Positions 25,213 through 43,261 of a DNA stretch of 46,305 bases are shown in pieces (the first letter of the stretch is position 1; each line of letters starts with the position of its first letter). The DNA comes from JADJOY01 sp046331705 [NCBI: bacterium] (lineage in GTDB: Bacteria; JADJOY01). The position numbers were made by a program, and so were the translations under genes. The stretch lies in the NCBI GenBank assembly GCA_046331705.1, contig JAXLQJ010000058.1, forward strand, positions 1 through 46,305. The letters are read 5' to 3'. The notes below the pieces were generated by a model that saw only the letters and a list, made by a program, of their open reading frames with translations, was not told the DNA's origin and did no database searches.

Positions 25213-25939
25213 CTACGACGCCCCGAGCTCCTCGTCAACTCGCGTTCAGAGCGCTCCCACGACGAGCGCGACGCGACGCCCCGCGAGACCCGCGCACGAC
25301 GCGGCTTCCGCGCGACGCCATCGAGAACACCAGCGCGCGGTGGGGTGTCACGAAAGCGGAAACGCTCGAGCGCGTCACCGGCGCCATTTCGTCTCGTCGC
25401 GGTAACAGCGCCCGTCACGCACGGTCACGGCTCCGTGATCGAATTGACGCGCTGAGCCACGAAAAGGCGTGGGCACGCTCGGTAACGTCGTCTGCCGTCT
25501 CGCGCGACGGCGTACCGGAGAATCCTCCTCACTGCGAATCCTGGCTCCGCGCTCGTAACGCCGGTGTCCTTCCGACGAGTCGCGAGCTCACGACTTGCCC
25601 GCAGCAGCGGCGTCCGTTGCGACGTCACGGTGCCGCCGACGCGTTTCGTTACGAGCGCGTGTCCAGAAACGGCGCACGCGACCTCGCGCGGCGCGTTGCG
25701 ACGCAGGGCGTCGAAACCGGCCACGACGCGCACCCGTCGAGCGACGATCGAAGCTGGCACGCATCTCGCGAGGGAGCGCATCCAAGCCACGCGCGACCAG
25801 GGATGAGGACGCGCAGCGATCGACGCCCGCTTCGGGTCGTCCACGGCATCGTCGCGCACGCGATGCATGGAACCCCGAGGATGGCTCGAAGTTCGATCCG
25901 CACCCGCACCACTCGGTGCGGGAGGAGGAGAGCAGGATC
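25213..25939. other. 730-bp interval upstream of the lipid-synthesis cassette
   Basis: There is no convincing gene on either strand; the open frames are Arg/Ala-rich and lack family resemblance or ribosome-binding sites. Cassette transcription probably starts here. A purine-rich GGAGGAGGAG at 25921-25930 precedes the first ATG of the cassette and probably forms its ribosome-binding region. Confidence 0.4.
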
Positions 25940-27604
25940 ATGGCCGGTCTGGACAAGGAGACGTTGGACGCAGCGATCGCCGCGCTGCACCAGTTCGCGA
26001 CACGAAAGCTGCCGGACGCGACGTTGCTCGAGCTCGACGCCCGGGACGAGTTCCCCGAGGCGATCGTGCGCGAGATGTGCGGTGCCGAGCTCGGCATCCA
26101 GCTCTTCTTCATCCCCGAGGAGTACGGCGGGATGGGCGGCGGCGCCTTCGACCTCTACCGGATCTGCGAGCAGATGGGGCGCATCGACGTCGGTGTCGCG
26201 ACCGGCGTGCTGGCGACGTTCCTGGGCAGTGACCCGATCACCGTGGGCGGCACGCCCGAGCAGAAGACGCGCTACATCGGGCGCATCGCCGAAGAGGGGA
26301 TCCTGTTCGCCTACGGCGCGACCGAGCCGGAAGCCGGCAGCGACCTCGCCGCGCTGCGCACCACCGCGACGCCCGTGGAGCGAGACGGTCGGGTCGTCGG
26401 CTACAAGCTCGACGGCGCCAAGCAGTGGATCTCGAATGGCGGCGTCGCCGATCTCTACACGATCCTCGCCAACGCGCCCGCCGGGCCGAGCTGGTTCGTG
26501 GTCGACCGCGACACCCCGGGCTTCGGCAAGGGAAAACCCGAGGACAAGCACGGCATCCGCGCCAGCAACACCGCGCCGCTCACCCTCGACGACGTCTACG
26601 TGGACGCTGACCGGCTGGTCGGCGGCGTCGAGGGTCGAGGCCTCGTCCAGGCTCAGGCCGTCTTCGGCTACACGCGGCTGATGGTGGCGGCTTTCGGTCT
26701 CGGCGCCGGCTGGGCGGCGCTCGACCGCGCCATTCCCTATTCGACGAACCGAATCCAGGCGGGCGGTCCGCTCTCGGGGAAGCAAGGCTACACGCACAAG
26801 CTGATCGTGCCGCACGTGGTGCGACTGGAAGCGGCGCGCGCCTACATGGAAGAGGTGGGCGAGCGCATCGACGCCGGCGAGGAGCTGCTCAACACCGAAG
26901 GCGCGATCGCCAAGCTACTGGCGACCGAGGCAGGCAACGCCGCAGCCGAAGCGTCCATCCAGGCCCTCGGGGGCTACGGCTACACGAAGGAGTACCTGGT
27001 CGAGAAGATCAAGCGCGACGTGCGCATCACCACGATCTACGAGGGCACCTCGGAGATCATGGAGATGACCATCAGCCGCGACCGCTGGCAGCTTCATCTC
27101 AAGACGCGCGGCGCCCACTACCACGACGAGGCGCGCCGTCTCGAGGCCATCCACGCCGGCGAGCCGCGCGTGGGCGCCGACGTGGCCGCGCTCGCCTGTC
27201 ACGCGCTGGCGGAAGTGCTGGAGCGCGCCCGCGCCGCACGGCTCACGCGCCACCAGCACGTGCTCTTCCGCCTCGGCGCGCTCATCGCGCAGGCGGAAGG
27301 TGCTGCGAGCGCCGTGCGACGCGCCCATCGCGCGGCCACCGGCGCGGCGCATCCCAAGACCGCCGAGCGCTTCGATGCCACGACGCTCGCGGCGCTGAGC
27401 CGCTCGTTCGCCCGGGAGGCGGCGCTCGCCGTCGCGTCCGACGGGCTGCGCTGGGTGGTGGGCGCCGACGGCGTGGCGCAGCACGACGTGGCGGGGTTCG
27501 AGGCCGCGATCGGTCTCGCCGCCATCCACCGTGCGCAACAGGGAACCCTCGCGGACCTGGACCGGATCGCCGACGCCCTCTACGGCCGCGGCGCATCCGC
27601 CTGA
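25940..27604 (+). CDS. acyl-CoA dehydrogenase, first gene of the lipid cassette
   Basis: A 554-residue flavin enzyme: acyl-CoA dehydrogenase N-terminal, middle and C-terminal domains (to about 395), then a helical extension of about 150 residues. Visible motifs are [14 protein letters not shown] (FAD contact), [10 protein letters not shown], and the catalytic base Glu368 in [15 protein letters not shown] 25940 follows a purine-rich AGGA region. It lies only 42 nt before the megasynthase on the same strand, with no terminator between. It may desaturate the acyl product, degrade it, or (speculatively) run as the missing enoyl reductase on a carrier-bound or CoA-bound intermediate. Confidence 0.92.
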   Translation: MAGLDKETLDAAIAALHQFATRKLPDATLLELDARDEFPEAIVREMCGAELGIQLFFIPEEYGGMGGGAFDLYRICEQMGRIDVGVATGVLATFLGSDPITVGGTPEQKTRYIGRIAEEGILFAYGATEPEAGSDLAALRTTATPVERDGRVVGYKLDGAKQWISNGGVADLYTILANAPAGPSWFVVDRDTPGFGKGKPEDKHGIRASNTAPLTLDDVYVDADRLVGGVEGRGLVQAQAVFGYTRLMVAAFGLGAGWAALDRAIPYSTNRIQAGGPLSGKQGYTHKLIVPHVVRLEAARAYMEEVGERIDAGEELLNTEGAIAKLLATEAGNAAAEASIQALGGYGYTKEYLVEKIKRDVRITTIYEGTSEIMEMTISRDRWQLHLKTRGAHYHDEARRLEAIHAGEPRVGADVAALACHALAEVLERARAARLTRHQHVLFRLGALIAQAEGAASAVRRAHRAATGAAHPKTAERFDATTLAALSRSFAREAALAVASDGLRWVVGADGVAQHDVAGFEAAIGLAAIHRAQQGTLADLDRIADALYGRGASA

Positions 27605-27646
27605 TTCCACCCGAGCGCTCGATGTCGGGCGCCAAGAGAGGAAGCG

Positions 27647-36396
<8,750 letters not shown>

Positions 36397-36455
36397 AGGA
36401 GTCGATCCGCCCATCCCGCGGCGAGCGCCACGCCCGACCGCGCGAGCGAGGCACC

Positions 36456-39400
36456 ATGTCCCGTGACTTCACGCGCATCGCGATCCTCGACCGTGCCGAG
36501 CCCGCGATGCGTTTCCTGCACGCCGCGCGCGAGCTGTCGCGCGAGGCGCCCGACTCTCCGCCGCTCGTCACCCTCGCGTTTCACACCGAGCCCGACCGCG
36601 GCGCCCCCTTCGTCCGGCGCTGCGACGAGGCCTACGACCTCGGATCCGCCGCCTTCGTCGACGAGCACGACGGGCGCCGCAAGAGTCGCTACCTCGACTA
36701 CGCCAGGCTGACGCGCGCGTTCCGCGAGACCGGCGCCGAAGCGGCGTGGGTGGGCTGGGGCGTCATCGCGGAACAGGTGGAGTTCGCCGAGCTCTGCGAG
36801 CACCTGGGCATCGTCTTCATCGGTCCACCGTCCCACGCGATGCGGGTGCTGGGTGACAAGATCGAGGCCAAGCGCATCGCCGAGCGCTGCGGGATCCCGG
36901 TGGTGCCCTGGAGCGCCGGCGCCGTCGAGACGCTCGACGAGGCGCGCACGCACGCGGAGCGCCTCGGCTACCCGCTGCTCTTCAAGTCGCGCGCCGGTGG
37001 CGGCGGACGCGGCATCCGGCGCATCGAGCGTCCCGACCAGCTCGCGGAGGGATTCGAGCGAGCACGGCGGGAGGCGGCGCTGGCGGTGGGTGATCCCACG
37101 GTGTTCCTGGAGCGCGCCGTCGAGGGCGCCCGCCACGTGGAGGTGCAGATCGTCGCCGACGCGCACGGGCATACCTGGGCCGTGGGCGTGCGCGACTGCA
37201 CGATCCAGCGGCGCCACCAGAAGCTCATCGAGGAGGGCCCCTCGCCGGTGCTCGCGGAGGAGCAAGACCGCGCGCTGCGCGCGATGGCCAAGCGGATCGC
37301 GACGGCCGCCGGATACGAGAACGCCGGGACCGTCGAGTTCCTCTACGACCCTGCGAGCCGTCGCTTCACCTTCCTGGAGGTGAACACCCGCATGCAGGTC
37401 GAGCATCCCGTGACGGAGCTCACCACCGGCCTCGACCTGGTCAAGCTGCAAGTGCAGATCTCCCGCGGCCTGGTGCTCGACGGCGAGCCGCCGCCGTGCA
37501 CGGGCCACGCCATCGAGGTGCGGCTCAACGCCGAGGACCCCGCCCGCGGCTTCGCCCCCGCACCGGGGGAAGTGGTGGCGTTCCGCGCCGCCAACGGTCC
37601 GGGGATCCGCGTCGATGCCGGTGTCACCGAAGGCACCGTGGTCACGTCCGACTTCGATCCGATGCTCGCCAAGCTCATCGCCTGGGGGCGCGATCGCAAC
37701 GAGGCGCTGGCGCGCGTCGAGCGCGCGCTGGCGGAAACGGTGGTGCTGCTGCGCGGTGGCGCCACCAACCGCTCGTTCCTCATGGGCTTGCTCGCCCACG
37801 AGGGCTTCCGCGAAGCGTCCATGGACAGCGGCTGGGTCGACCGCAACGCGGCGCTGATCCTGGAGCCGCCTGCGCGGCTCGCCGAGCTCGCGTTGATCCA
37901 AGCGGCGCTCGCCGTCTACGAGACCGAGCTGGCGCGCGAGCGCAAGGACTTCTACCGCGCCGCCGCGCGTGGCCGTCCGCGCGTCCGCGAGCAGATCGGC
38001 TACGTCGCCGATCTGCGCCTGCGCGGTCAGAGCTACAAGCTCGCGGTGCACCAGCTCGAGCCGAACCTCTATCGCGTCGAGGTGGGCGGACGCAGCCTCG
38101 AGGTCGCCGTCGAGCTGGCGAGCGGCTTCGAGCGCTGGCTGGTGTGCGCGGGGCGGCGCCATCGCGTCGTGTCGCTGGTGGACGACGACCATCTGCTCGT
38201 CGAGATCGAGGGCACGATGCACCACATCGCGCGCGACGACGCCGGCGTGGTGAGGGCGCCATCGCCGGCGGTGGTGCTCGAGGTCTCCGTCGAGGTGGGT
38301 CAGCGGGTACGCACCGGTGAGCGCCTCGCCGTTCTCGAGGCCATGAAGATGGAAGCTCCGGTGCTGGCACCCATGGCCGGCCGCGTGCGCCAGGTGATGG
38401 TGATCGCCAACCTGCAGGTGAACGCGGGCACGCCGCTGGTCGTGCTCGAGCCCGTCGAGCGCGCGGAGACCGAGGAAACGCGTGGGCGACTGAGCTTCGA
38501 GCTGCTGCGCGCGGAGTCGGGTGGGAGCGCGGACCTCGCGACCCGCTGCCTCCGCAACCTCGACACGACGCGACGGCTGATGCTCGGGTACGACGTCGAT
38601 CCGTCGGAGGCGAAGCGGCTTTCCACGGAGCGACCGCTACTCTGCCGCGACGCGAGCGGCGGGATCGAGCGGCTGCTGGCGCGCGAGGACGAGATCCTGT
38701 CGATCTTCGCCGACCTGCGTTCCCTGTTCCGCCGGGAGCCGCCCAGCGAGCGCCCCGACGCGGCGGAGGCACCGCGCAGCGAGGAATACCTCTTCACGTT
38801 CGTGCGCTCCCTCGACCGGGCGGGGCGCGAGCTGCCGCCCGCGTTCCAGGAACGCCTGCGGCGAGCGCTCGCGCATTACGGGTGCACGTCGCTCGCGCCC
38901 GCGCCCGCCCTCGACGACGCGCTGGTGCGCATCTTCAAGTCGCGCCAGCGGCTGGAGGCCCAGGCGCAGGTGGTGCTGCGCATCCTCGAGGAACGGCTCC
39001 ATCGCATCACCGAGCTGCGGGCCCTCGCCACCGACGGCTTTCGCGGCGTCCTCGACGACCTGATCGCGGTCAGCCAGAGCGCGTCTCCTGCGGTCGCCGA
39101 CGTCGCGCGCGAGGTGCGCTTCCGATTCTTCGACGAGCCGCTCTTCGAGGCGGCGCGCGCCCAGGTCTACGCCGAGATGGAAGATCACCTCGCGCGGCTG
39201 GTCGCCGAGCCCGCTGCCGCGGACCGCGCCGCGCGCATCGCCGCGCTGGTCCACTGCCCGCAGCCGCTGGTGGGCGTCTTCGCCAACCGACTCGCCGGTG
39301 CCGAGCTGCCGCTGCGCCAGCTGATGCTCGAGGTGCTGACGCTGCGCTACTACCGGATCCGCGACGTCGCACCAGTGCTCTGCTGCGACCGCGACGGCAC

Positions 39401-42044
39401 GAGCATCGCCATCACCGCCTACCGCCACGAGGGAAAGCAGATCCACGTGGTGGCCACCCACGCCGAGTACACGGCCTTCCCGCACGCCATCTCCCGCCTC
39501 GCGCCGATCCTCGCCGAGCTCCCCGCCGGCGAGGACGTGGTGGTCGATCTCTACGGCTGGCGCGCCGCCGCGCTCCGGGACCCGGAGTCGACGGCCGCCG
39601 AGCTCACCGAGTGGATCGGCAAGCTCGCGCTCGATCGCCCGCTCCGGCGACTCGTCGTGGTGCTCGGCGGTCGAGGCGAGGGCCGCGGCCTCGCGAGCGT
39701 CCAGCACTTCACGTTCCGCCCTGGCGCGGACGGCTACGGCGAGGAGCGAGTCCATCGGGGCATGCACCCCATGATGGGCAAGCGCATGCAGCTCTGGCGG
39801 CTCGCGAACTTCGACATCGAGCGGCTGCCTTCGGTCGAGGACGTCTACCTGTTTCGCGGCGTGGCGCGCACGAACCCCAAGGACGAACGGCTCTTCGCCA
39901 TCGCCGAGGTTCGCGACCTGACACCCGTCCGCGACGCGACGGGTCGCGTGACCCACCTTCCCTACCTCGAGCGCATGCTCATGGAAGCGCTCGCCGGCAT
40001 CCGCCGCTTCCAGGGGCAGCGCCCGCCACGCGAGCGGCTCTTCTGGAATCGCGTGCTGCTCTACGTTCGGCCGCTGCTCGATCTCTCCGTGGAGGATCTG
40101 AGCACCGTCGTGCACGCGCTCGCACCCGCCACCCAGGGCCTCGGACTGGAGCAGGTCGTGGTGCAGGCGACCATTCCGGATCCGGTGACGCGCGAACCGC
40201 TCGATCGCGTGATCCGAATCTCGAATCCGCGTGGCGCCGGCTTGAGCATCACCACGGGGCCGGTGCCGCTGCGTCCGCTCCAGCCGCTCAGCGAGTACGA
40301 CCAGAAGGTCGTGCGCATGCGCCAGCGCGGGCTCGCCTATCCCTACGAGGTGATCCGGATGCTGACGCCGCCACGCGATTCGGCGGCGGCGGAGCTGCCG
40401 CCCGGCGAGTTCACGGAGCACGACCTCGACGAGAGCGGCGAGCGCTTGGTCCCCGTCGAGCGGCAGCCCGGGCGGAACTCGGCGAACGTGGTGGTCGGCG
40501 TGATCCGCAACTTCACCGCCGAGTACCCGGAGGGCGTGACCCGGGTGATCGCCCTCGGCGATCCCAGCAAGGCGATGGGCGCCGTCGCCGAGCCGGAGTG
40601 CCGGCGCATCAACGCGGCGCTGGCGCTGGCACGCGAGCTCGGCGTGCCGTTCGAGTGGTTCCCGATCTCCGCCGGCGCCAAGATCTCGATGGAAAGCGGC
40701 ACGGAGAACATGGACTGGATCGCGCTCACGCTGCGCCGCCTGATCGAGTTCACGCAGGCCGGCGGCGAGGTGAACGTGGTCGTCAACGGCATCAACGTGG
40801 GCGCCCAGCCGTACTGGAATGCCGAGGCGACGATGCTGCTGCACACCCGCGGCATCCTGGTCATGACGCCGCAGGCGGCGATGGTGCTGACCGGCAAGCA
40901 GGCGCTCGACTACTCCGGCAGCGTCTCCGCCGAGGACAACTTCGGCATCGGCGGCTACGAGCGAATCATGGGGCCGAACGGCCAGGCCCAGTATTGGGCG
41001 CGCGACGTCGGGGAGGCGGCACAGATCCTGCTGCGCCATTACCAGCACACCTACGTCGCCCCCGGCGAGCGATTCCCGCGCCGCGCGGCGACCCACGACC
41101 CGCTCGATCGAGACGTGTGCGCGTCGCCGCATCCCCCCGTCGAAGGATCGCCGTTCGTGCGTGTCGGCGAGATCTTCGCCGCGGACAAGAACCCCGATCG
41201 CAAGCTTCCCTTCGACATCCGCAGCGTGATGCAGGCGGTGATCGACGCCGATCACCCGCCCCTCGAGCGTTTCGGGGCGATGCGCGACGCCGAGATCGGC
41301 GTGGTGTGGGACAGCCACCTGGGCGGCTTTCCGGTGTGCCTGATCGGCATCGAGTCGCATCCGTTGCCGCGGCTCGGCTTCCTGCCCGCCGACGGACCGG
41401 AGAAGTGGACCGCGGGGACGCTCTTCCCGCGCTCCTCCAAGAAGATCGCGCGCGCCATCAACACCGCCAGCGGCAACCGGCCGGTGGTCATCCTCGCGAA
41501 TCTCTCGGGCTTCGACGGCTCGCCCGAGTCGATGCGCGAGATGCAGCTCGAGTACGGCGCCGAGATCGGACGCGCGGTGGTGAACTTCCGCGGCCCCATG
41601 GTGTTCTGCGTCGTGTCCCGCTACCACGGCGGCGCTTACGTGGTGTTCTCCGGCTGGCTGAACGAGAACCTGGAAGTCGCGGCGGTGGAGGGCTCGTTCG
41701 CGTCGGTGATCGGCGGCGCGCCGGCCGCCGCCGTGGTCTTCGCCGGCGACGTCGAGGCGCGCGCCCGCCGCGACGGTCGCGTGGTGGCGCTCGAGGAGCG
41801 CATCGCCGCCGCCGACGGCGCCGAGAAAGCACGCCTGCGCGCGCAGCTCGACACCCTCTACCGCAGCGTCCACTCGGAGAAGCTCGGCGAGGTTGCCGCC
41901 GAGTTCGACGGAATCCACAGCATCCAGCGCGCGCTCGCCGTCGGCTCGCTCGATCGCATCCTGCCACCCAGCGAGCTCAGGCCCTATCTGATCGATGCCG
42001 TCGAGCGAGGCATCCAGCGCGCCAGCGAAGGAGCACCGCGATGA
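36456..42044 (+). CDS. single-chain, eukaryote-like acetyl/acyl-CoA carboxylase (BC-BCCP-central-CT)
   Basis: A 1,862-residue biotin-dependent carboxylase. The biotin carboxylase (1 to about 460) has GWG..E, GPPSHAM..LGDKI, the ATP-grasp loop AGGGGRGI, HVEVQIVAD and NTRMQVEHP (310-318). The biotinyl domain carries EAMKMEAP with Lys631. A long central region (about 770-1300; MHPMMGKRMQLWRLANFD near 1103) resembles the ACC central domain, otherwise known mainly from eukaryotic enzymes. The carboxyltransferase (about 1340-1800) has EYPEG, LTGKQALDYSG and YHGGAYVVFS. It would carboxylate acetyl-CoA to malonyl-CoA for the adjacent synthase; propionyl or longer acyl-CoA cannot be excluded. The start is ATG 36456, 59 nt after the megasynthase. 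Its stop overlaps the next ATG. Confidence 0.92.
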   Translation: MSRDFTRIAILDRAEPAMRFLHAARELSREAPDSPPLVTLAFHTEPDRGAPFVRRCDEAYDLGSAAFVDEHDGRRKSRYLDYARLTRAFRETGAEAAWVGWGVIAEQVEFAELCEHLGIVFIGPPSHAMRVLGDKIEAKRIAERCGIPVVPWSAGAVETLDEARTHAERLGYPLLFKSRAGGGGRGIRRIERPDQLAEGFERARREAALAVGDPTVFLERAVEGARHVEVQIVADAHGHTWAVGVRDCTIQRRHQKLIEEGPSPVLAEEQDRALRAMAKRIATAAGYENAGTVEFLYDPASRRFTFLEVNTRMQVEHPVTELTTGLDLVKLQVQISRGLVLDGEPPPCTGHAIEVRLNAEDPARGFAPAPGEVVAFRAANGPGIRVDAGVTEGTVVTSDFDPMLAKLIAWGRDRNEALARVERALAETVVLLRGGATNRSFLMGLLAHEGFREASMDSGWVDRNAALILEPPARLAELALIQAALAVYETELARERKDFYRAAARGRPRVREQIGYVADLRLRGQSYKLAVHQLEPNLYRVEVGGRSLEVAVELASGFERWLVCAGRRHRVVSLVDDDHLLVEIEGTMHHIARDDAGVVRAPSPAVVLEVSVEVGQRVRTGERLAVLEAMKMEAPVLAPMAGRVRQVMVIANLQVNAGTPLVVLEPVERAETEETRGRLSFELLRAESGGSADLATRCLRNLDTTRRLMLGYDVDPSEAKRLSTERPLLCRDASGGIERLLAREDEILSIFADLRSLFRREPPSERPDAAEAPRSEEYLFTFVRSLDRAGRELPPAFQERLRRALAHYGCTSLAPAPALDDALVRIFKSRQRLEAQAQVVLRILEERLHRITELRALATDGFRGVLDDLIAVSQSASPAVADVAREVRFRFFDEPLFEAARAQVYAEMEDHLARLVAEPAAADRAARIAALVHCPQPLVGVFANRLAGAELPLRQLMLEVLTLRYYRIRDVAPVLCCDRDGTSIAITAYRHEGKQIHVVATHAEYTAFPHAISRLAPILAELPAGEDVVVDLYGWRAAALRDPESTAAELTEWIGKLALDRPLRRLVVVLGGRGEGRGLASVQHFTFRPGADGYGEERVHRGMHPMMGKRMQLWRLANFDIERLPSVEDVYLFRGVARTNPKDERLFAIAEVRDLTPVRDATGRVTHLPYLERMLMEALAGIRRFQGQRPPRERLFWNRVLLYVRPLLDLSVEDLSTVVHALAPATQGLGLEQVVVQATIPDPVTREPLDRVIRISNPRGAGLSITTGPVPLRPLQPLSEYDQKVVRMRQRGLAYPYEVIRMLTPPRDSAAAELPPGEFTEHDLDESGERLVPVERQPGRNSANVVVGVIRNFTAEYPEGVTRVIALGDPSKAMGAVAEPECRRINAALALARELGVPFEWFPISAGAKISMESGTENMDWIALTLRRLIEFTQAGGEVNVVVNGINVGAQPYWNAEATMLLHTRGILVMTPQAAMVLTGKQALDYSGSVSAEDNFGIGGYERIMGPNGQAQYWARDVGEAAQILLRHYQHTYVAPGERFPRRAATHDPLDRDVCASPHPPVEGSPFVRVGEIFAADKNPDRKLPFDIRSVMQAVIDADHPPLERFGAMRDAEIGVVWDSHLGGFPVCLIGIESHPLPRLGFLPADGPEKWTAGTLFPRSSKKIARAINTASGNRPVVILANLSGFDGSPESMREMQLEYGAEIGRAVVNFRGPMVFCVVSRYHGGAYVVFSGWLNENLEVAAVEGSFASVIGGAPAAAVVFAGDVEARARRDGRVVALEERIAAADGAEKARLRAQLDTLYRSVHSEKLGEVAAEFDGIHSIQRALAVGSLDRILPPSELRPYLIDAVERGIQRASEGAPR

Positions 42045-42835
42045 GCTCGGCGACGACGACGGTGCGCTATTGGTCCTGCCCGGCGAGCGACGTTCCCGCC
42101 CACGACGAGTGGCTCGCGCCGTTCGAGCGCGACGCGTTGCGACGCTTCCGCGCACCGAAACGCCGCGCGGACTGGCGACTGGGGCGGTTCACGGCCAAGC
42201 GTGCGGTGGCGATGACGCTGGCCCCCGACGCGCCTCCTCCACGCTCGATCGAGATTCGCGCCGCCGCGAGCGGCGCACCCGAGGCCTGGCGCGAGGGACG
42301 CCGTTTGCCCTTGCGCATGTCGCTGAGCCACAGCGCCGGTCTCGCGATCTGCGCCGTCGCCACCCCCGAGTGGCGCCTCGGCTGCGATCTGGAGCGCATC
42401 GAGCCGCGCGCGCCGGTCTTCGAGCGCGATTTCTTCACCGACCGCGAGCAACGCTGGCTGGCGCCCGTGACCAGCGCCAACGCCCGGGCCGCATGGCTCA
42501 CCCTGCTGTGGAGCGCGAAGGAGAGCGCGTTCAAGGCGATCGGCGAGGGGTTGAGGCTCGACACCCGCAGTGTCGAGCTGCGCGCGCTCGCGCCAGCCGA
42601 CGAGGAATCCCCCGCGCCGCCCCCTCGAGACGACGACGGACGTGATTCCCACGGCGCGGTCGCGCACGCGCGGCTGCTCGCCGAGCGGCGCACTCCCGGC
42701 ACCGAGTGGGAACGCTTCGTCCTCGCGGACGCCGAGCGAGCCTGCTCTTGGTTCGGATGGTGGAAGACCGACGGCGACTGGGCGATGACCGTCGTCACCA
42801 GCGAGCGTGCGCCCGCGCCGGTTCTGCTCGGGTGA
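42041..42835 (+). CDS. Sfp-type 4'-phosphopantetheinyl transferase
   Basis: A 264-residue cytosolic PPTase that moves phosphopantetheine from CoA to carrier domains. The two family motifs are intact: GCDLERIE (Asp116, Glu118, Mg-binding) and WSAKESAFKA (Lys160, Glu161). An LSHS segment near 95 contacts CoA in relatives. Its ATG overlaps the carboxylase stop (ATGA), implying translational coupling. The natural substrate should be the four carrier domains of the megasynthase, which would require it to accept Thr in place of Ser. The C-terminal 80 residues include an acidic, Pro-rich insertion not common in the family. Confidence 0.93.
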   Translation: MSSATTTVRYWSCPASDVPAHDEWLAPFERDALRRFRAPKRRADWRLGRFTAKRAVAMTLAPDAPPPRSIEIRAAASGAPEAWREGRRLPLRMSLSHSAGLAICAVATPEWRLGCDLERIEPRAPVFERDFFTDREQRWLAPVTSANARAAWLTLLWSAKESAFKAIGEGLRLDTRSVELRALAPADEESPAPPPRDDDGRDSHGAVAHARLLAERRTPGTEWERFVLADAERACSWFGWWKTDGDWAMTVVTSERAPAPVLLG

Positions 42836-42900
42836 TCGAGCCGCAACGCGGCGTAGCCAGCCGGCCGCAACCGAGCGACGGACGCGCGACGAACCGGCTC

Positions 42901-42926
42901 GCGCACCCGACCGTGGCCGGGTGCGC
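42901..42926 (+). terminator. terminator-like hairpin after the lipid cassette
   Basis: A perfect 9-bp stem (GCGCACCCG at 42901-42909 with CGGGTGCGC at 42918-42926) with an 8-nt loop, 65 nt past the PPTase stop. It supports reading the four genes as one transcription unit. The rest of 42836-43176 shows no gene. Confidence 0.55.
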
Positions 42927-43176
42927 GTCGCAGCGACGAGCGGTGCGACGGCCCGAATCCGTTACCCCTCGGTAGTCGGCGGACGTCGCGCGAGCGGGAT
43001 CCCGTCACCGTCCGCGCAGCGGCGGCGCGCCGTCGCCGAGCCGCCTGGGGACCGTTCGCCGTCGTGACCCGCCGAGAGTGTTGAGCAAGCGGCGACCGCG
43101 CTGGCGGGCGCGCGGACCTCCGGACGGTTCACGGCTCACGGCGTCGTGCTTGCTCCAGCACCACGTAGCCGGTCGC

Positions 43177-43220
43177 GGGACGGGATCCGTCCCTGGTCGT
43201 ACCGGAACGTGGGGCGTTCC
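43177..43220 (+). promoter_or_regulatory. two adjacent hairpins upstream of the lipoprotein gene
   Basis: GGGACGG/CCGTCCC with a 3-nt loop (43177-43193) is followed by GGAACG/CGTTCC with a 5-nt loop (43204-43220), ending 41 nt before the lipoprotein ATG. They could be leader structures or terminators of upstream transcription. Confidence 0.35.
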
Positions 43221-43261
43221 CGTTCGCCTCCCATCGGGTTGCCGGCTTCGGGAGCTCGTCC

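Noticed and set aside
25425-25868. Minus-strand open frame in the gap before the lipid cassette
   Set aside because: Arg/Ala/Val-rich translation, no ribosome-binding site and no family resemblance.
38637-42155. Long minus-strand open frame opposite the carboxylase
   Set aside because: Shadow of the plus-strand carboxylase, which has clear domains and motifs.
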